Below, piece after piece: positions 1-7,518 of a DNA stretch of 56,205 nucleotides. Made by a program: the position numbers and the translations under genes. Each line of letters begins with the position of its first letter. Position 1 is the first letter of the stretch. Source of the DNA: an uncultured Bacteroidales bacterium (GTDB taxonomy: Bacteria > Bacteroidota > Bacteroidia > Bacteroidales > Bacteroidaceae); contig CADAPC010000012.1 in NCBI GenBank assembly GCA_902789725.1, positions 1 through 56,205 on the forward strand. The letters are read 5' to 3'. The notes beneath the pieces are model-generated. The model worked only from the letters and a program-made list of their open reading frames with translations, had not been told where the DNA came from and did not search any database.

Positions 1-402
1 TTGGCTGAGAATGTGCTCGCCAATCATGGCTCGTAGTTTCATCGTTTCCATGTTTTGATTGAAGAATAGTTCCAGTTGCTGGCCCGTAACCCTCAGTACG
101 CGACTGGGCGCCATAGCCTCAATTGTGGCCTGTGCCGGACGGCCATAGAGAAATGTGGGGTAGTCACATACGAACTCGCCCTCAAACGAGAACCACGTGA
201 TATGTGCCTTGTCATCGCTCATACCATATTTAACATATTTGAAACATCCTTCAGTGACGAAGGCACACCACCGTGCCGGATCACCCTCTCGTTCCAGTTG
301 GTCACCCTTGCGGTAAGCAATTTCCTCACCCTCCCGTTCGCAGAACTCCCGAAGTATCTGCAAATCCAAGCGCTTATTGTTGAATTTCTGTTCCATCGTC
401 AT
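1..402 (-). CDS. Crp/Fnr-family transcriptional regulator (N-terminal part, runs off the window)
   Basis: Translating the minus strand from ATG 402-400 gives 134 open codons to the window edge. The sequence has the look of a cyclic-nucleotide-binding-type beta-roll: an early segment with KGDQLEREG, then FVTEGCFKYVKYG, WFSFEGEFVCDYP and a helix beginning around QLELFFNQN. This fits the sensor domain of Crp/Fnr regulators of Bacteroidetes; the DNA-binding helix-turn-helix lies outside the window. The alternative start is ATG 396-394. A Bacteroidetes -7 box (TACCTTTG) sits 12 nt upstream, so the leader would be very short. What it senses cannot be told. Confidence 0.8.
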   Translation of the reverse strand, partial: MTMEQKFNNKRLDLQILREFCEREGEEIAYRKGDQLEREGDPARWCAFVTEGCFKYVKYGMSDDKAHITWFSFEGEFVCDYPTFLYGRPAQATIEAMAPSRVLRVTGQQLELFFNQNMETMKLRAMIGEHILSQ

Positions 403-414
403 CGAATTTGTTGG

Positions 415-422
415 CAAAGGTA
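415..422 (-). promoter_or_regulatory. -7 box of the Crp/Fnr gene promoter
   Basis: TACCTTTG on the minus strand matches the Bacteroidetes TAnnTTTG element and lies 12 nt before the ATG. A convincing TTG -33 box was not seen. Confidence 0.5.
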
Positions 423-486
423 ATGAATTTTACCAAGAAAACGTTTCTTTATATTATAAGTAAGGCTTACTTTAGGCAAAATTTGC

Positions 487-657
487 TTAAATTACGCGCG
501 AAATGATGAACAAACTCCTTACTTTCGAAAAAAATTCTCTTTGACAACAAAACATGCCGTCGCTGATTTGCTCACCTACTATTTCTAAAGGCTCATCAAA
601 AATGCCGAACACGCTCGAACCGGAACCCTACGGCTACTACATACTTGCATCATCATT
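487..657 (-). pseudogene. Possible 3' remnant of ispE (GHMP kinase)
   Basis: On the minus strand the codons from 627 to 487 read GSGSSVFGIFDEP and continue for about 48 codons to a TAA. GSGSSVFGIF resembles the glycine-rich C-terminal GHMP motif of IspE (4-diphosphocytidyl-methylerythritol kinase). Just upstream, DDASM is in the same frame but separated by a short stretch holding three stop codons, as if a few bases had been inserted or scrambled. No other part of ispE is present. This rests on one motif, so it is tentative. Confidence 0.3.
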
Positions 658-676
658 TTTGCCTAAGCCCAGCAAA

Positions 677-702
677 TTATCCGAAAAGGATAATCTTTTT
701 TG
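677..702 (+). terminator. Small hairpin followed by a T tract
   Basis: ATTATCC (677-683), a GAAA loop and GGATAAT (688-694) are followed by CTTTTTT. It looks like an intrinsic terminator reading rightwards, yet no rightward gene precedes it. Confidence 0.4.
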
Positions 703-711
703 GACAAAAAC

Positions 712-741
712 TTGTCGGGGGCGGAAAAAGCCGTACTTTTG
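712..741 (+). promoter_or_regulatory. Bacteroidetes-type promoter (TTG - 19 bp - TACTTTTG)
   Basis: TTG at 712-714, a 19-bp spacer and TACTTTTG at 734-741 fit the consensus. It points toward the repeat doublet and the yhhQ-queF operon, so it may be a second, upstream promoter for that operon. Confidence 0.5.
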
Positions 742-750
742 TGGCAGAAA

Positions 751-881
751 AACTGCTTTTCATTTTGTATTGTGCTCACTTAATCGTACCGTTCGCTCCG
801 CGCAAGGTACTCTCGCTCGACAATAAAAATGAAAAAAAACTGCTTTTCATTTTGTATTGTGCTCACTTAATCGTACCTTTG
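751..881 (+). repeat. Dispersed repeat doublet carrying a promoter (locus 1)
   Basis: A 40-bp sequence (751-790) recurs exactly 87 bp later (838-877). Each copy contains a TTG box and a TACC motif. Only the second copy has the intact -7 box TACCTTTG (874-881, with TTG at 852-854 and a 19-bp spacer); the first reads TACCGTTC. Between the copies GTACC(786-790)...GGTAC(806-810) is an inverted repeat. The same arrangement occurs at 2291-2412 and a single copy at 37639-37678. The second copy is presumably the main promoter of yhhQ-queF. Confidence 0.75.
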
Positions 882-897
882 CAGCCGATTTCGAATC

Positions 898-926
898 CGA
901 GTGCCTGATTACCTCGTCAAAACAGG
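898..926 (+). promoter_or_regulatory. preQ1-I-like riboswitch pseudoknot, module 1 of 3
   Basis: P1 CGAG (898-901) pairs with CTCG (913-916). CCTG in the loop (904-907) pairs with CAGG (923-926) across an A-rich L3 (TCAAAA, 917-922), giving an H-type pseudoknot. C912, right before the P1 3' strand, occupies the position of the preQ1-pairing cytosine in the known family. L3 is one base shorter than in modules 2 and 3. Confidence 0.7.
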
Positions 927-958
927 CGTGTACTTGTATTAACCACGTAAAAAACAAG
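927..958 (+). promoter_or_regulatory. preQ1-I-like riboswitch pseudoknot, module 2 of 3
   Basis: P1 CGTG (927-930) pairs with CACG (944-947). CTTG (933-936) pairs with CAAG (955-958) across TAAAAAA (948-954). C943 precedes the P1 3' strand. The module begins on the base after module 1 ends. It differs from modules 1 and 3 in P1 sequence with both strands changed together, so pairing is kept. Confidence 0.75.
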
Positions 959-989
959 CGAGTGCTTGACGAACCTCGTAAAAAACAAG
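959..989 (+). promoter_or_regulatory. preQ1-I-like riboswitch pseudoknot, module 3 of 3
   Basis: P1 CGAG (959-962) pairs with CTCG (975-978). CTTG (965-968) pairs with CAAG (986-989) across TAAAAAA (979-985). C974 is the presumed ligand-pairing base. The last paired base is 6 nt before the yhhQ ATG at 996, so folding of this module should occlude the translation start. This favours control of translation rather than termination. Confidence 0.78.
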
Positions 990-995
990 AACTAC

Positions 996-1724
996 ATGAA
1001 AGCGAACAAACAAGTGAGCGTTTCCTTCATGATTGCAGGAATCGTGTTCTGTATCTGCCTGGTGGCAGCAAATCTTCTCGAAACCAAAGTGTTCAAAGTG
1101 TGGGGACCCGTGTCTCTGACCTGCGGTTTCATCGTGTTTCCCATCTCTTACATTCTCAATGATGTCATTGCCGAAGTGTGGGGCTATCGAAAAGCGCGAC
1201 TCATCATTTGGATGGGCTTCCTGATGAACTTCTTCGTGATGGCACTGGGCGGAATCGCTTGCATCCTGCCTCCCATTGAACCAGAAGCCGACGAAGCCTT
1301 CAAGCAAGTGTTCACCTTTGCCCCGCAAATCGTAGTGGCAAGCCTCATCGCCTTTATTGTGGGTTCGTTCCTCAATGCGCTCATCATGAGCAAGATGAAG
1401 CTGCGCGACCGACACAAGGGGCACTTCTCCTTCCACTTCTCAATGCGAGCCGTGCTCTCCACCATCGTAGGGGAAAGTGCCGACAGCATCATCTTCTTCC
1501 CCCTCGCCTTCTACTTCTTCCCCCTCATCTTCTTTGGCAAGCCTAACCTCACTTTCGACATCATGCTGGGCCTGATGGTCACACAAGTCATAGCCAAAAC
1601 GCTCTACGAAATCATTGTGCTGCCCCTCACCATCCGCATTGTGCAGTACGTCAAGAAGAGAGAAGGCACCGATGTGTATGACGACAACATCAGCTACAAC
1701 GCATTCAAAATTAGCGAAATATAA
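996..1724 (+). CDS. yhhQ: Queuosine precursor transporter, YhhQ/VUT family
   Basis: Integral membrane protein of 242 residues belonging to the YhhQ (DUF165) family that imports queuosine precursors such as preQ0/preQ1. Visible features are about six hydrophobic segments and the family signatures NLLETKVF, SYILNDVIAEVWGYRKAR and GESADSIIFFPLAF. ATG 996 is chosen: a TTG at 966 is in frame but lies inside riboswitch module 3, and homologues start near MKANK. It is followed after 3 bp by queF, so the two form an operon. The leader contains three preQ1-I-like pseudoknots, which agrees with the substrate. Confidence 0.93.
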   Translation: MKANKQVSVSFMIAGIVFCICLVAANLLETKVFKVWGPVSLTCGFIVFPISYILNDVIAEVWGYRKARLIIWMGFLMNFFVMALGGIACILPPIEPEADEAFKQVFTFAPQIVVASLIAFIVGSFLNALIMSKMKLRDRHKGHFSFHFSMRAVLSTIVGESADSIIFFPLAFYFFPLIFFGKPNLTFDIMLGLMVTQVIAKTLYEIIVLPLTIRIVQYVKKREGTDVYDDNISYNAFKISEI

Positions 1725-1727
1725 AAA

Positions 1728-2195
1728 ATGGAAAATCAGCGTCAAAACGAAGGACTTGAAGTCCTCGGAAAGAAAACCACCTACCGTCAGGACTATGCGC
1801 CTGAAGTGCTGGAGAGTTTTGAAAACAAGCACCCGGAGAACGACTACTGGGTGCAGTTCAACTGCCCAGAGTTCACCTCACTTTGTCCCATCACTGGACA
1901 ACCCGACTTTGCAGAGATTCGCATCTCCTACCTGCCCGACCTCCGCATGGTGGAGAGCAAATCCTTGAAGCTCTACCTCTTCTCCTTCCGCAATCACGGC
2001 GACTTCCACGAGGATTGCGTAAACATCATCATGAAAGACCTCATCCGCCTCATGAACCCCAAGTACATTGAGGTCACAGGCATCTTCACTCCACGAGGCG
2101 GCATCAGCATTTATCCCTATGCCAACTATGGTCGCCCAGGCACCAAGTACGAGGAGATGGCTCACTACCGGCTGATGAACCACGGAATGAAATAA
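1728..2195 (+). CDS. queF: NADPH-dependent 7-cyano-7-deazaguanine reductase (preQ0 to preQ1)
   Basis: QueF reduces the nitrile of preQ0 to the amine preQ1 in queuosine biosynthesis. At 155 residues it is the short, unimodular type. The active-site region [13 protein letters not shown] holds the nucleophilic Cys and the general-acid Asp; the substrate and NADPH segment [21 protein letters not shown] is typical. It starts 3 bp after yhhQ and shares its riboswitch leader, so the product of QueF would be the ligand that shuts the operon off. Other que genes (queC, queD, queE) are not in the window. Confidence 0.97.
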   Translation: MENQRQNEGLEVLGKKTTYRQDYAPEVLESFENKHPENDYWVQFNCPEFTSLCPITGQPDFAEIRISYLPDLRMVESKSLKLYLFSFRNHGDFHEDCVNIIMKDLIRLMNPKYIEVTGIFTPRGGISIYPYANYGRPGTKYEEMAHYRLMNHGMK

Positions 2196-2290
2196 GACCT
2201 TGTGCTGAAAAGAAAAAGGCGATGAAACTAAGCACGACTTCAATGGGCGTTTTTCTGCATTGTGTTACTCTCAACTGAAAAAATTTGTTT

Positions 2291-2412
2291 TTCATTTTGT
2301 ATTGTGCTCACTTAATCGTACCGTTGGCTCTGCCGAAGGTACTTGCGTTCGACAATAAAAATGAAAAAATTCATTTTTCATTTTGTATTGTGCTCACTTA
2401 ATCGTACCTTTG
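2291..2412 (+). repeat. Dispersed repeat doublet carrying the phoH promoter (locus 2)
   Basis: The 32-bp core at 2291-2322 recurs at 2377-2408 (period 86). The first copy has a broken -7 box (TACCGTTG), the second an intact one (TACCTTTG, 2405-2412) with TTG at 2383-2385 and a 19-bp spacer. Between them lies an inverted repeat GTACC-TTGGC-TCT-GCCGA-GGTAC (2318-2342). The -7 box ends only 4 nt before the phoH ATG. Confidence 0.75.
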
Positions 2413-2416
2413 CACC

Positions 2417-3397
2417 ATGATTGAAAAACATATAGTTTTGGAGGACATTGATTTGGTCACCTTCTATGGGGTGAACAATGTCCACTTGCAGATGATCAAG
2501 GCGCTCTACCCCAAACTGCGCATTGTGGCTCGTGGCAACATCATCAAGGTGATGGGCGACGAAGAGGAAATGTGTGCTTTCGAGGAGAACATAGAAAAGA
2601 TGAGGGAGCACTGCGCCAAGTACAATTCCCTGAATGAAGAGGACATCCTTCAGATTGTGAAGGGCGAACTCCCCAGCGGACATGCAGTGGATGGAAATGC
2701 CATCTGCTACAGCGTGACAGGAAAGGCCATTGCCCCCCGTTCAGAGAACCAAAAGCTGCTGATGGATGCCTATCGTGAGAACGACATGATTTTTGCTGTC
2801 GGCCCAGCCGGATCGGGCAAGACATACGTATCCATCGCGTTGGCGGTACGTGCCCTAAAGAACAAGGAAATACGCAAAATCATCCTTTCGCGCCCTGCGG
2901 TGGAGGCCGGAGAGAAACTCGGATTCCTGCCTGGCGACATGAGGGACAAGATTGACCCTTACCTGCAACCGCTCTACGATGCCCTGCAAGACATGATTCC
3001 GGCACAGAAACTCACGGAATACATGGAGCAGAACGTAATCCAGATTGCCCCGCTCGCCTTCATGCGAGGCCGGACACTGAACGATGCCGTTGTCATTCTG
3101 GACGAAGCCCAGAACACCACCACCCAACAAATCAAAATGTTCCTTACCCGCATGGGGCAGAACACCAAAATGATCATTACGGGCGACATGACGCAGATAG
3201 ACCTGCCGCGCAACGTAAAGAGCGGACTGAAGGAGGCGCACGAAGTGCTGAAGGACGTGAAGGGCATCGCCTTTGTGGAAATGGATGAGAGGGACATTGT
3301 GCGCCATAAACTGGTGACAAGAATTGTGAATGCCTACCACAAGTATGAAAGCGAAAAGAAGTACCCACTTTTCAACGAAGAGAAGAACAATTTATAA
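2417..3397 (+). CDS. phoH: PhoH family ATPase (PhoL/YbeZ type)
   Basis: PhoH-like P-loop NTPase of 326 residues. Walker A is GPAGSGKT (residues 129-136) and Walker B VVILDEAQN (225-233), followed by the sensor-like IITGDMTQIDLP. An N-terminal region of about 100 residues resembles the small nucleic-acid-binding extension of YbeZ-type proteins, which act in RNA and ribosome metabolism with YbeY. The start at 2417 lies 4 nt after the -7 box, which would make the transcript leaderless or nearly so; a later start would cut into the N-terminal domain. It is followed by purC after 15 bp. Confidence 0.95.
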   Translation: MIEKHIVLEDIDLVTFYGVNNVHLQMIKALYPKLRIVARGNIIKVMGDEEEMCAFEENIEKMREHCAKYNSLNEEDILQIVKGELPSGHAVDGNAICYSVTGKAIAPRSENQKLLMDAYRENDMIFAVGPAGSGKTYVSIALAVRALKNKEIRKIILSRPAVEAGEKLGFLPGDMRDKIDPYLQPLYDALQDMIPAQKLTEYMEQNVIQIAPLAFMRGRTLNDAVVILDEAQNTTTQQIKMFLTRMGQNTKMIITGDMTQIDLPRNVKSGLKEAHEVLKDVKGIAFVEMDERDIVRHKLVTRIVNAYHKYESEKKYPLFNEEKNNL

Positions 3398-3412
3398 ACA
3401 CATATATTTATT

Positions 3413-4363
3413 ATGGCTAAAGCTTTAACAAGAACAGATTTCAACTTCCCAGGACAAAAGGAAGTGTATCACGGCAAGGTTCGTGACGTGTACAATATCA
3501 ACGACGACCTCATGGTGATGGTGGCCACCGACCGCATCTCAGCATTCGACGTAGTGCTGCCTAAGGGCATTCCTTTCAAGGGACAAGTGCTCAACCAGAT
3601 TGCAGCCAAGTTTCTCGATGCATCGGCCAACATCGTGCCCAACTGGAAACTCGCCACTCCCGACCCAATGGTGACGGTGGGATTGAAATGCGAGGGATTC
3701 CGCGTGGAAATGATTATCCGTGGCTACCTGACTGGCTCTGCCTGGCGCGAGTACAAAGCTGGCAACCGCACCCTGTGTGGCATCACCTTGCCAGAAGGCA
3801 TGAAGGAGAACCAGAAGTTCCCCGAACCCATCATCACCCCCACCACAAAGGCAGATGAGGGTCATGATGAGAACATTTCGAAAGAGGAAATCATCGCCCA
3901 AGGTTTGGTGAGCAAGGAGGACTATGAGGTGATGGAACGCTACACGCGTGCCCTCTTCGACCTCGGTACCAAGATTGCCGCAGAGAAAGGTCTCATTCTC
4001 GTTGACACAAAGTACGAATTTGGCAAACGTGACGGAAAGGTCTATCTCATCGATGAAGTTCACACACCCGACTCCAGCCGCTATTTCTATGCTGAAGGCT
4101 ACAAAGAGAAATTTGAGAAGGGTGAGCCTCAGAAGCAACTCTCAAAGGAGTTTGTGCGCCAGTGGCTCATCGACCACAACTTCATGAACCAACCAGGACA
4201 GGTGATGCCTGAAATCACGGACGAGTATGCAGAGTCGGTGAGCGACAGGTATATCGAACTGTATGAGCATATTATCGGGGAGAAATTTGTGAAGGCAGAA
4301 GGCGATGAGGACATCGCAAAGCGCATCGAAAAGAACGTGTTAGCGTATCTTGCTAATAAATAA
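3413..4363 (+). CDS. purC: Phosphoribosylaminoimidazole-succinocarboxamide synthase
   Basis: SAICAR synthetase joins CAIR and aspartate with ATP in purine synthesis. Recognised from [14 protein letters not shown] near the N-terminus, [13 protein letters not shown], the signature [27 protein letters not shown] and [13 protein letters not shown]. Its 316 residues match the longer Bacteroidetes/eukaryote-like form rather than the roughly 237-residue E. coli enzyme. It lies between phoH and ubiE, with 2 bp before the latter, so these genes are probably cotranscribed. Confidence 0.97.
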   Translation: MAKALTRTDFNFPGQKEVYHGKVRDVYNINDDLMVMVATDRISAFDVVLPKGIPFKGQVLNQIAAKFLDASANIVPNWKLATPDPMVTVGLKCEGFRVEMIIRGYLTGSAWREYKAGNRTLCGITLPEGMKENQKFPEPIITPTTKADEGHDENISKEEIIAQGLVSKEDYEVMERYTRALFDLGTKIAAEKGLILVDTKYEFGKRDGKVYLIDEVHTPDSSRYFYAEGYKEKFEKGEPQKQLSKEFVRQWLIDHNFMNQPGQVMPEITDEYAESVSDRYIELYEHIIGEKFVKAEGDEDIAKRIEKNVLAYLANK

Positions 4364-4365
4364 TC

Positions 4366-5106
4366 ATGTACGAGCAGGAGCAGATTAAGCCATACGGCGA
4401 GGAAGGGACGAAGCGTGAGCAAGTGGAGCGGATGTTTGACAACATCGCCCACTCGTATGACACGCTCAACCACACGCTTAGTTTTGGTGTTGACAAAATT
4501 TGGAGGAACAACGCCATTGACTTTCTGCTCAAAAACAGGAAAAGCACGGATAGCGTACTCGACATTGCTACAGGCACTGGCGACTTCGCTATCCGTGCTT
4601 TTCAGAAACTACACCCACAACACATTGTCGGCATCGACATCAGCGAGGGGATGATGCAGATTGGCAGGGAGAAAGTGGCGAAACTCGGACTTTCTGACCG
4701 CATCACTTTCCAGAACGAAGACTGCGCTGCCCTCTCCTACCCCGACAGTTCCTTCGATGCCGTCATCTCCGCTTTTGCGTTAAGGAACTTTCAGAACCTT
4801 GATGAATGTCTGAAGGAGATGCATCGAGTGATGAAAGAGGACGGGCACTTGTCGGTTGTGGACCTTTGTACCCCTGTCTCTTTCCCTATGAAGCAATTCT
4901 TCTTTATATATAAAAAGGTGGTGATGCCTATATTGGGGAAACTCTTGTCGAAGGACAAAACCGCTTATTCCTACTTGCCCGAAACGATGGATGCCGTACC
5001 CCAAGCAGAACGCATGCAAAGCATCATTGAGCAGGCAGGTTTCCACAACGTGAACTTCCGACGCCTTGCCTTCGGCATGTGCATTTTATACACAGCAGAA
5101 AAATGA
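4366..5106 (+). CDS. ubiE: Demethylmenaquinone methyltransferase
   Basis: SAM-dependent C-methyltransferase of 246 residues completing menaquinone synthesis; Bacteroidales use menaquinone only, so the menaquinone role (also called menG) is inferred. Motif I is VLDIATGTGDFA; the UbiE signatures FDNIAHSYDTLNHTLSFG, DISEGMM and FDAVISAFALRNF are clear. It starts 2 bp after purC. The transposase-like gene downstream begins 7 bp after its stop. Confidence 0.96.
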   Translation: MYEQEQIKPYGEEGTKREQVERMFDNIAHSYDTLNHTLSFGVDKIWRNNAIDFLLKNRKSTDSVLDIATGTGDFAIRAFQKLHPQHIVGIDISEGMMQIGREKVAKLGLSDRITFQNEDCAALSYPDSSFDAVISAFALRNFQNLDECLKEMHRVMKEDGHLSVVDLCTPVSFPMKQFFFIYKKVVMPILGKLLSKDKTAYSYLPETMDAVPQAERMQSIIEQAGFHNVNFRRLAFGMCILYTAEK

Positions 5107-5113
5107 TGGAGCC

Positions 5114-6400
5114 ATGAGCGAACAGCATGAGACACACCGCATGGGACGCCGATGCCAGAAGAAGAATTACCGCTTGCCTGGGACTTACCACATCACCGTC
5201 AATGTGGCAGAACGAAAATGGCAACCGTTGGGGCAGGTGGTAGGAAATCTTGACAAGCCTGATGGCAATGCTGATGCGCCAAGAGTGGAATTGACGAACA
5301 TCGGGAAGATGGTGGAAGAGGAACTAACGAAAAGCATCACGGCACACTATCCCATGATTGAGGTGCAGGATTATGTGGTGATGCCAGAACATATACACTT
5401 CATAGCTGTGGTGCATCATGACATCATCAGCCGAAACGGAAGAGAGACCCACCTTGGACAGGTCATCGCAGGCTTTAAGAAAGGCTGCAACCGCCGCTAT
5501 TGGGAGATGGCGGGCATGACTGCCAATGGACAGCAAGGGAAACCAGCTGACACAAGGGGGGAAGACGCACAACGAATAGCGACACAGGAGCGGCAGGGCA
5601 ACCCTGCCGACGCAAGCAACCCACAAGAAGGCGCCCTCAGCCTGCGCCATGCGGTTCACCTGCATGGACAACGCCCCCCTTCCACCGGCACCACCAACCG
5701 CCCGCCCCTCTTCGCCTATGGCTATGTTGATGTCATGCCACTCCAACCCGGCCAACTCGACACACAGCGCCGCTACATCTACAACAACCCTCGCAGCCGC
5801 CTCATGAGGGCCACCAACCACACATGCCTACACCCCCAACGTAACAACATCAACACAGCAGTTAAACTCCCTGCCCTTAAAGGCTACCTGCAGCGTGAAT
5901 GCGGTTCCTCACAATTTGACGAAGAAAGATGGGAAAAAATACAAACCAAACTGCACATCGCTAATGACTTCGTGATTTGCGACAGTTATGGCAACCCAGA
6001 ACTGCTGAATCGCAAACTGCTCCCAGTTGTCTGCCATAGAAAAGACAAGCACCTGTTTGCCCAACAAAAACAGCAATGCCTCTCTGCCGCTGCCGAAGGA
6101 GCCGTCCTTGTCTCTTCCCGCATCGCCAAAGGCGAACAAGAAATTATTGACACAGCCATCCAACAAGGGTTCCCTGTCATCACCATCGAAGACAATGGCT
6201 TGACAGACCTCTACCACCCCTCGGAGCGACGCATAGAACTCTGTGCCACCAACAAACTGCTCATCGTCACCCCTTGGCGTTACATCTATCGACATACCCA
6301 CGAACCCATCTCTGTGGCAGAATGCAAAACCATGAACTGCATTGTTCAGGCATTGTGCCGCACGAAGGACTCATGGTGGATTAACAAAGCAAAAATATGA
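5114..6400 (+). CDS. REP-associated (Y1/HUH) transposase-like protein with a long C-terminal domain
   Basis: The N-terminal part (428 residues from ATG 5114) has the fold signature of TnpA_REP/RAYT HUH nucleases: NYRLPGTYHITVNVAERKW, then VVMPEHIHFIAVV with the HIH metal-binding pair, and YGYVDVMP...YIYNNPRSR where the catalytic Tyr is expected. A linker of about 70 residues rich in Gly, Pro, Ala, Asp and Gln interrupts the domain. The last 140 residues contain GAVLVSSRIAKGEQEIIDTAI, PVITIEDNGLTDLYHP and LLIVTPW, which resemble a DprA/SLOG-like Rossmann module (inference). An upstream start at 5066 is in frame but overlaps ubiE. The stop overlaps the next ATG by 4 bp. Confidence 0.75.
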   Translation: MSEQHETHRMGRRCQKKNYRLPGTYHITVNVAERKWQPLGQVVGNLDKPDGNADAPRVELTNIGKMVEEELTKSITAHYPMIEVQDYVVMPEHIHFIAVVHHDIISRNGRETHLGQVIAGFKKGCNRRYWEMAGMTANGQQGKPADTRGEDAQRIATQERQGNPADASNPQEGALSLRHAVHLHGQRPPSTGTTNRPPLFAYGYVDVMPLQPGQLDTQRRYIYNNPRSRLMRATNHTCLHPQRNNINTAVKLPALKGYLQRECGSSQFDEERWEKIQTKLHIANDFVICDSYGNPELLNRKLLPVVCHRKDKHLFAQQKQQCLSAAAEGAVLVSSRIAKGEQEIIDTAIQQGFPVITIEDNGLTDLYHPSERRIELCATNKLLIVTPWRYIYRHTHEPISVAECKTMNCIVQALCRTKDSWWINKAKI

Positions 6401-7500
6401 GACCAAAACATTTCTATCAAAAAACCTTCATTACGGCACTGCTCACCCTCGTCAGCCTCGTCGCAAGCGCAGCCGTACCTGACAATATCAAGAAGGGCTT
6501 GGAGGACTTCAAAGCCGTTATCCATCTGGCCGAGTACGACTATGCTCCGTTCAAATTCAAAGTGACGAATAAGAACAAAAAAGAGTACAATGCTTTGAAG
6601 AGACGGCTTATGAAAGACCTAACGAAAGGCAGACGGTCTTGGCAGGATGTTGTTTGTGCATACGTGGGATGGTTTGGAGATTTCCATTTTGGCGTATATG
6701 GTAATAATGAAATCGCGGCAAATTACTTTAAATATACAAGGAAACGCATCAACTACCATGAGTTGATGGAGATTTACGACCCCAAGATGTTGTCATGCAA
6801 GATCAACGAGGACACATGGCTCATCCGCTTCCCATCGTGCAACGGAACCCAGGAATTGGCTGAGAATTTCGTGCGGGAATACAAAGCCTCGGGATGCCCC
6901 AATCTAATCATCGACATCCGCGGGAACATGGGTGGACAGGACGAGAGCTTTGAGCCATTACTGAAATTGCTGTATGATTATCCCGACGGAAAGCGAGATG
7001 GCACCATATTTCGCTATACTAAGGCTAATATTGAACGGGCAGGCTGGACGTTAGAGGACCTGGAAGACTTAGGCTATCCAACAGACATTGAACACGCTCC
7101 CGAATATGTCGTCAAAATAGCAGACGGTGCTCATATGACGTTCGATGCCATCAGTGAATACCCCAAGAAAGCGGCACTCATCATCGACAATATGGTTGCC
7201 AGTTCCGGCGAGCAATCAGTCTTAAACACCAGATTGGTTAGCCACCGAACAACCATCTACGGTCGAGACAATACGATGGGCTGCATTGATACGGGCAACT
7301 GCCAAATCTTTGAGTCTGCCCGAAAACCGCTTGTCGTACAATACTCAACGACCTATTCCATGCGCTATGAGAAAGGTACTACTGTTGACCTCACAGGCAT
7401 CGCCCCCGATGTACGCATCACCCTCCCATATCCCAAGCGCCTCACCGACAACATCGACGAGTGGGTGCTGTGGGTAGCTGATGATTTGAAGAAACAATAA
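6397..7500 (+). CDS. Secreted S41-family peptidase
   Basis: Exported serine protease of the C-terminal-processing/tricorn-like S41 family, 367 residues. A signal peptide (hydrophobic TALLTLVSLVASAA) is followed by an N-terminal cap and the S41 core: LIIDIRGNMGG and ALIIDNMVASSGEQSV, in which the second Ser before Gly-Glu is the likely nucleophile. No PDZ domain is evident. The ATG overlaps the stop of the transposase-like gene by 4 bp, suggesting translational coupling, although the functions seem unrelated. Substrate unknown. Confidence 0.85.
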   Translation: MRPKHFYQKTFITALLTLVSLVASAAVPDNIKKGLEDFKAVIHLAEYDYAPFKFKVTNKNKKEYNALKRRLMKDLTKGRRSWQDVVCAYVGWFGDFHFGVYGNNEIAANYFKYTRKRINYHELMEIYDPKMLSCKINEDTWLIRFPSCNGTQELAENFVREYKASGCPNLIIDIRGNMGGQDESFEPLLKLLYDYPDGKRDGTIFRYTKANIERAGWTLEDLEDLGYPTDIEHAPEYVVKIADGAHMTFDAISEYPKKAALIIDNMVASSGEQSVLNTRLVSHRTTIYGRDNTMGCIDTGNCQIFESARKPLVVQYSTTYSMRYEKGTTVDLTGIAPDVRITLPYPKRLTDNIDEWVLWVADDLKKQ

Positions 7501-7518
7501 AAAACAACTAAAAGAAAA

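Noticed and set aside
886..905. TTCGAATCC resembling a tRNA T-arm
   Set aside because: No acceptor, D or anticodon arm; the bases are the start of the riboswitch leader.
939..1436. Long minus-strand frame opposite yhhQ
   Set aside because: It is a mirror of the membrane-protein codons (His/Glu/Gly-rich) with no family match; yhhQ is clearly the real gene.
2196..2290. AGAAAAA...TTTTTCT as a terminator after queF
   Set aside because: Only seven paired bases around a long loop with poor inner pairing.
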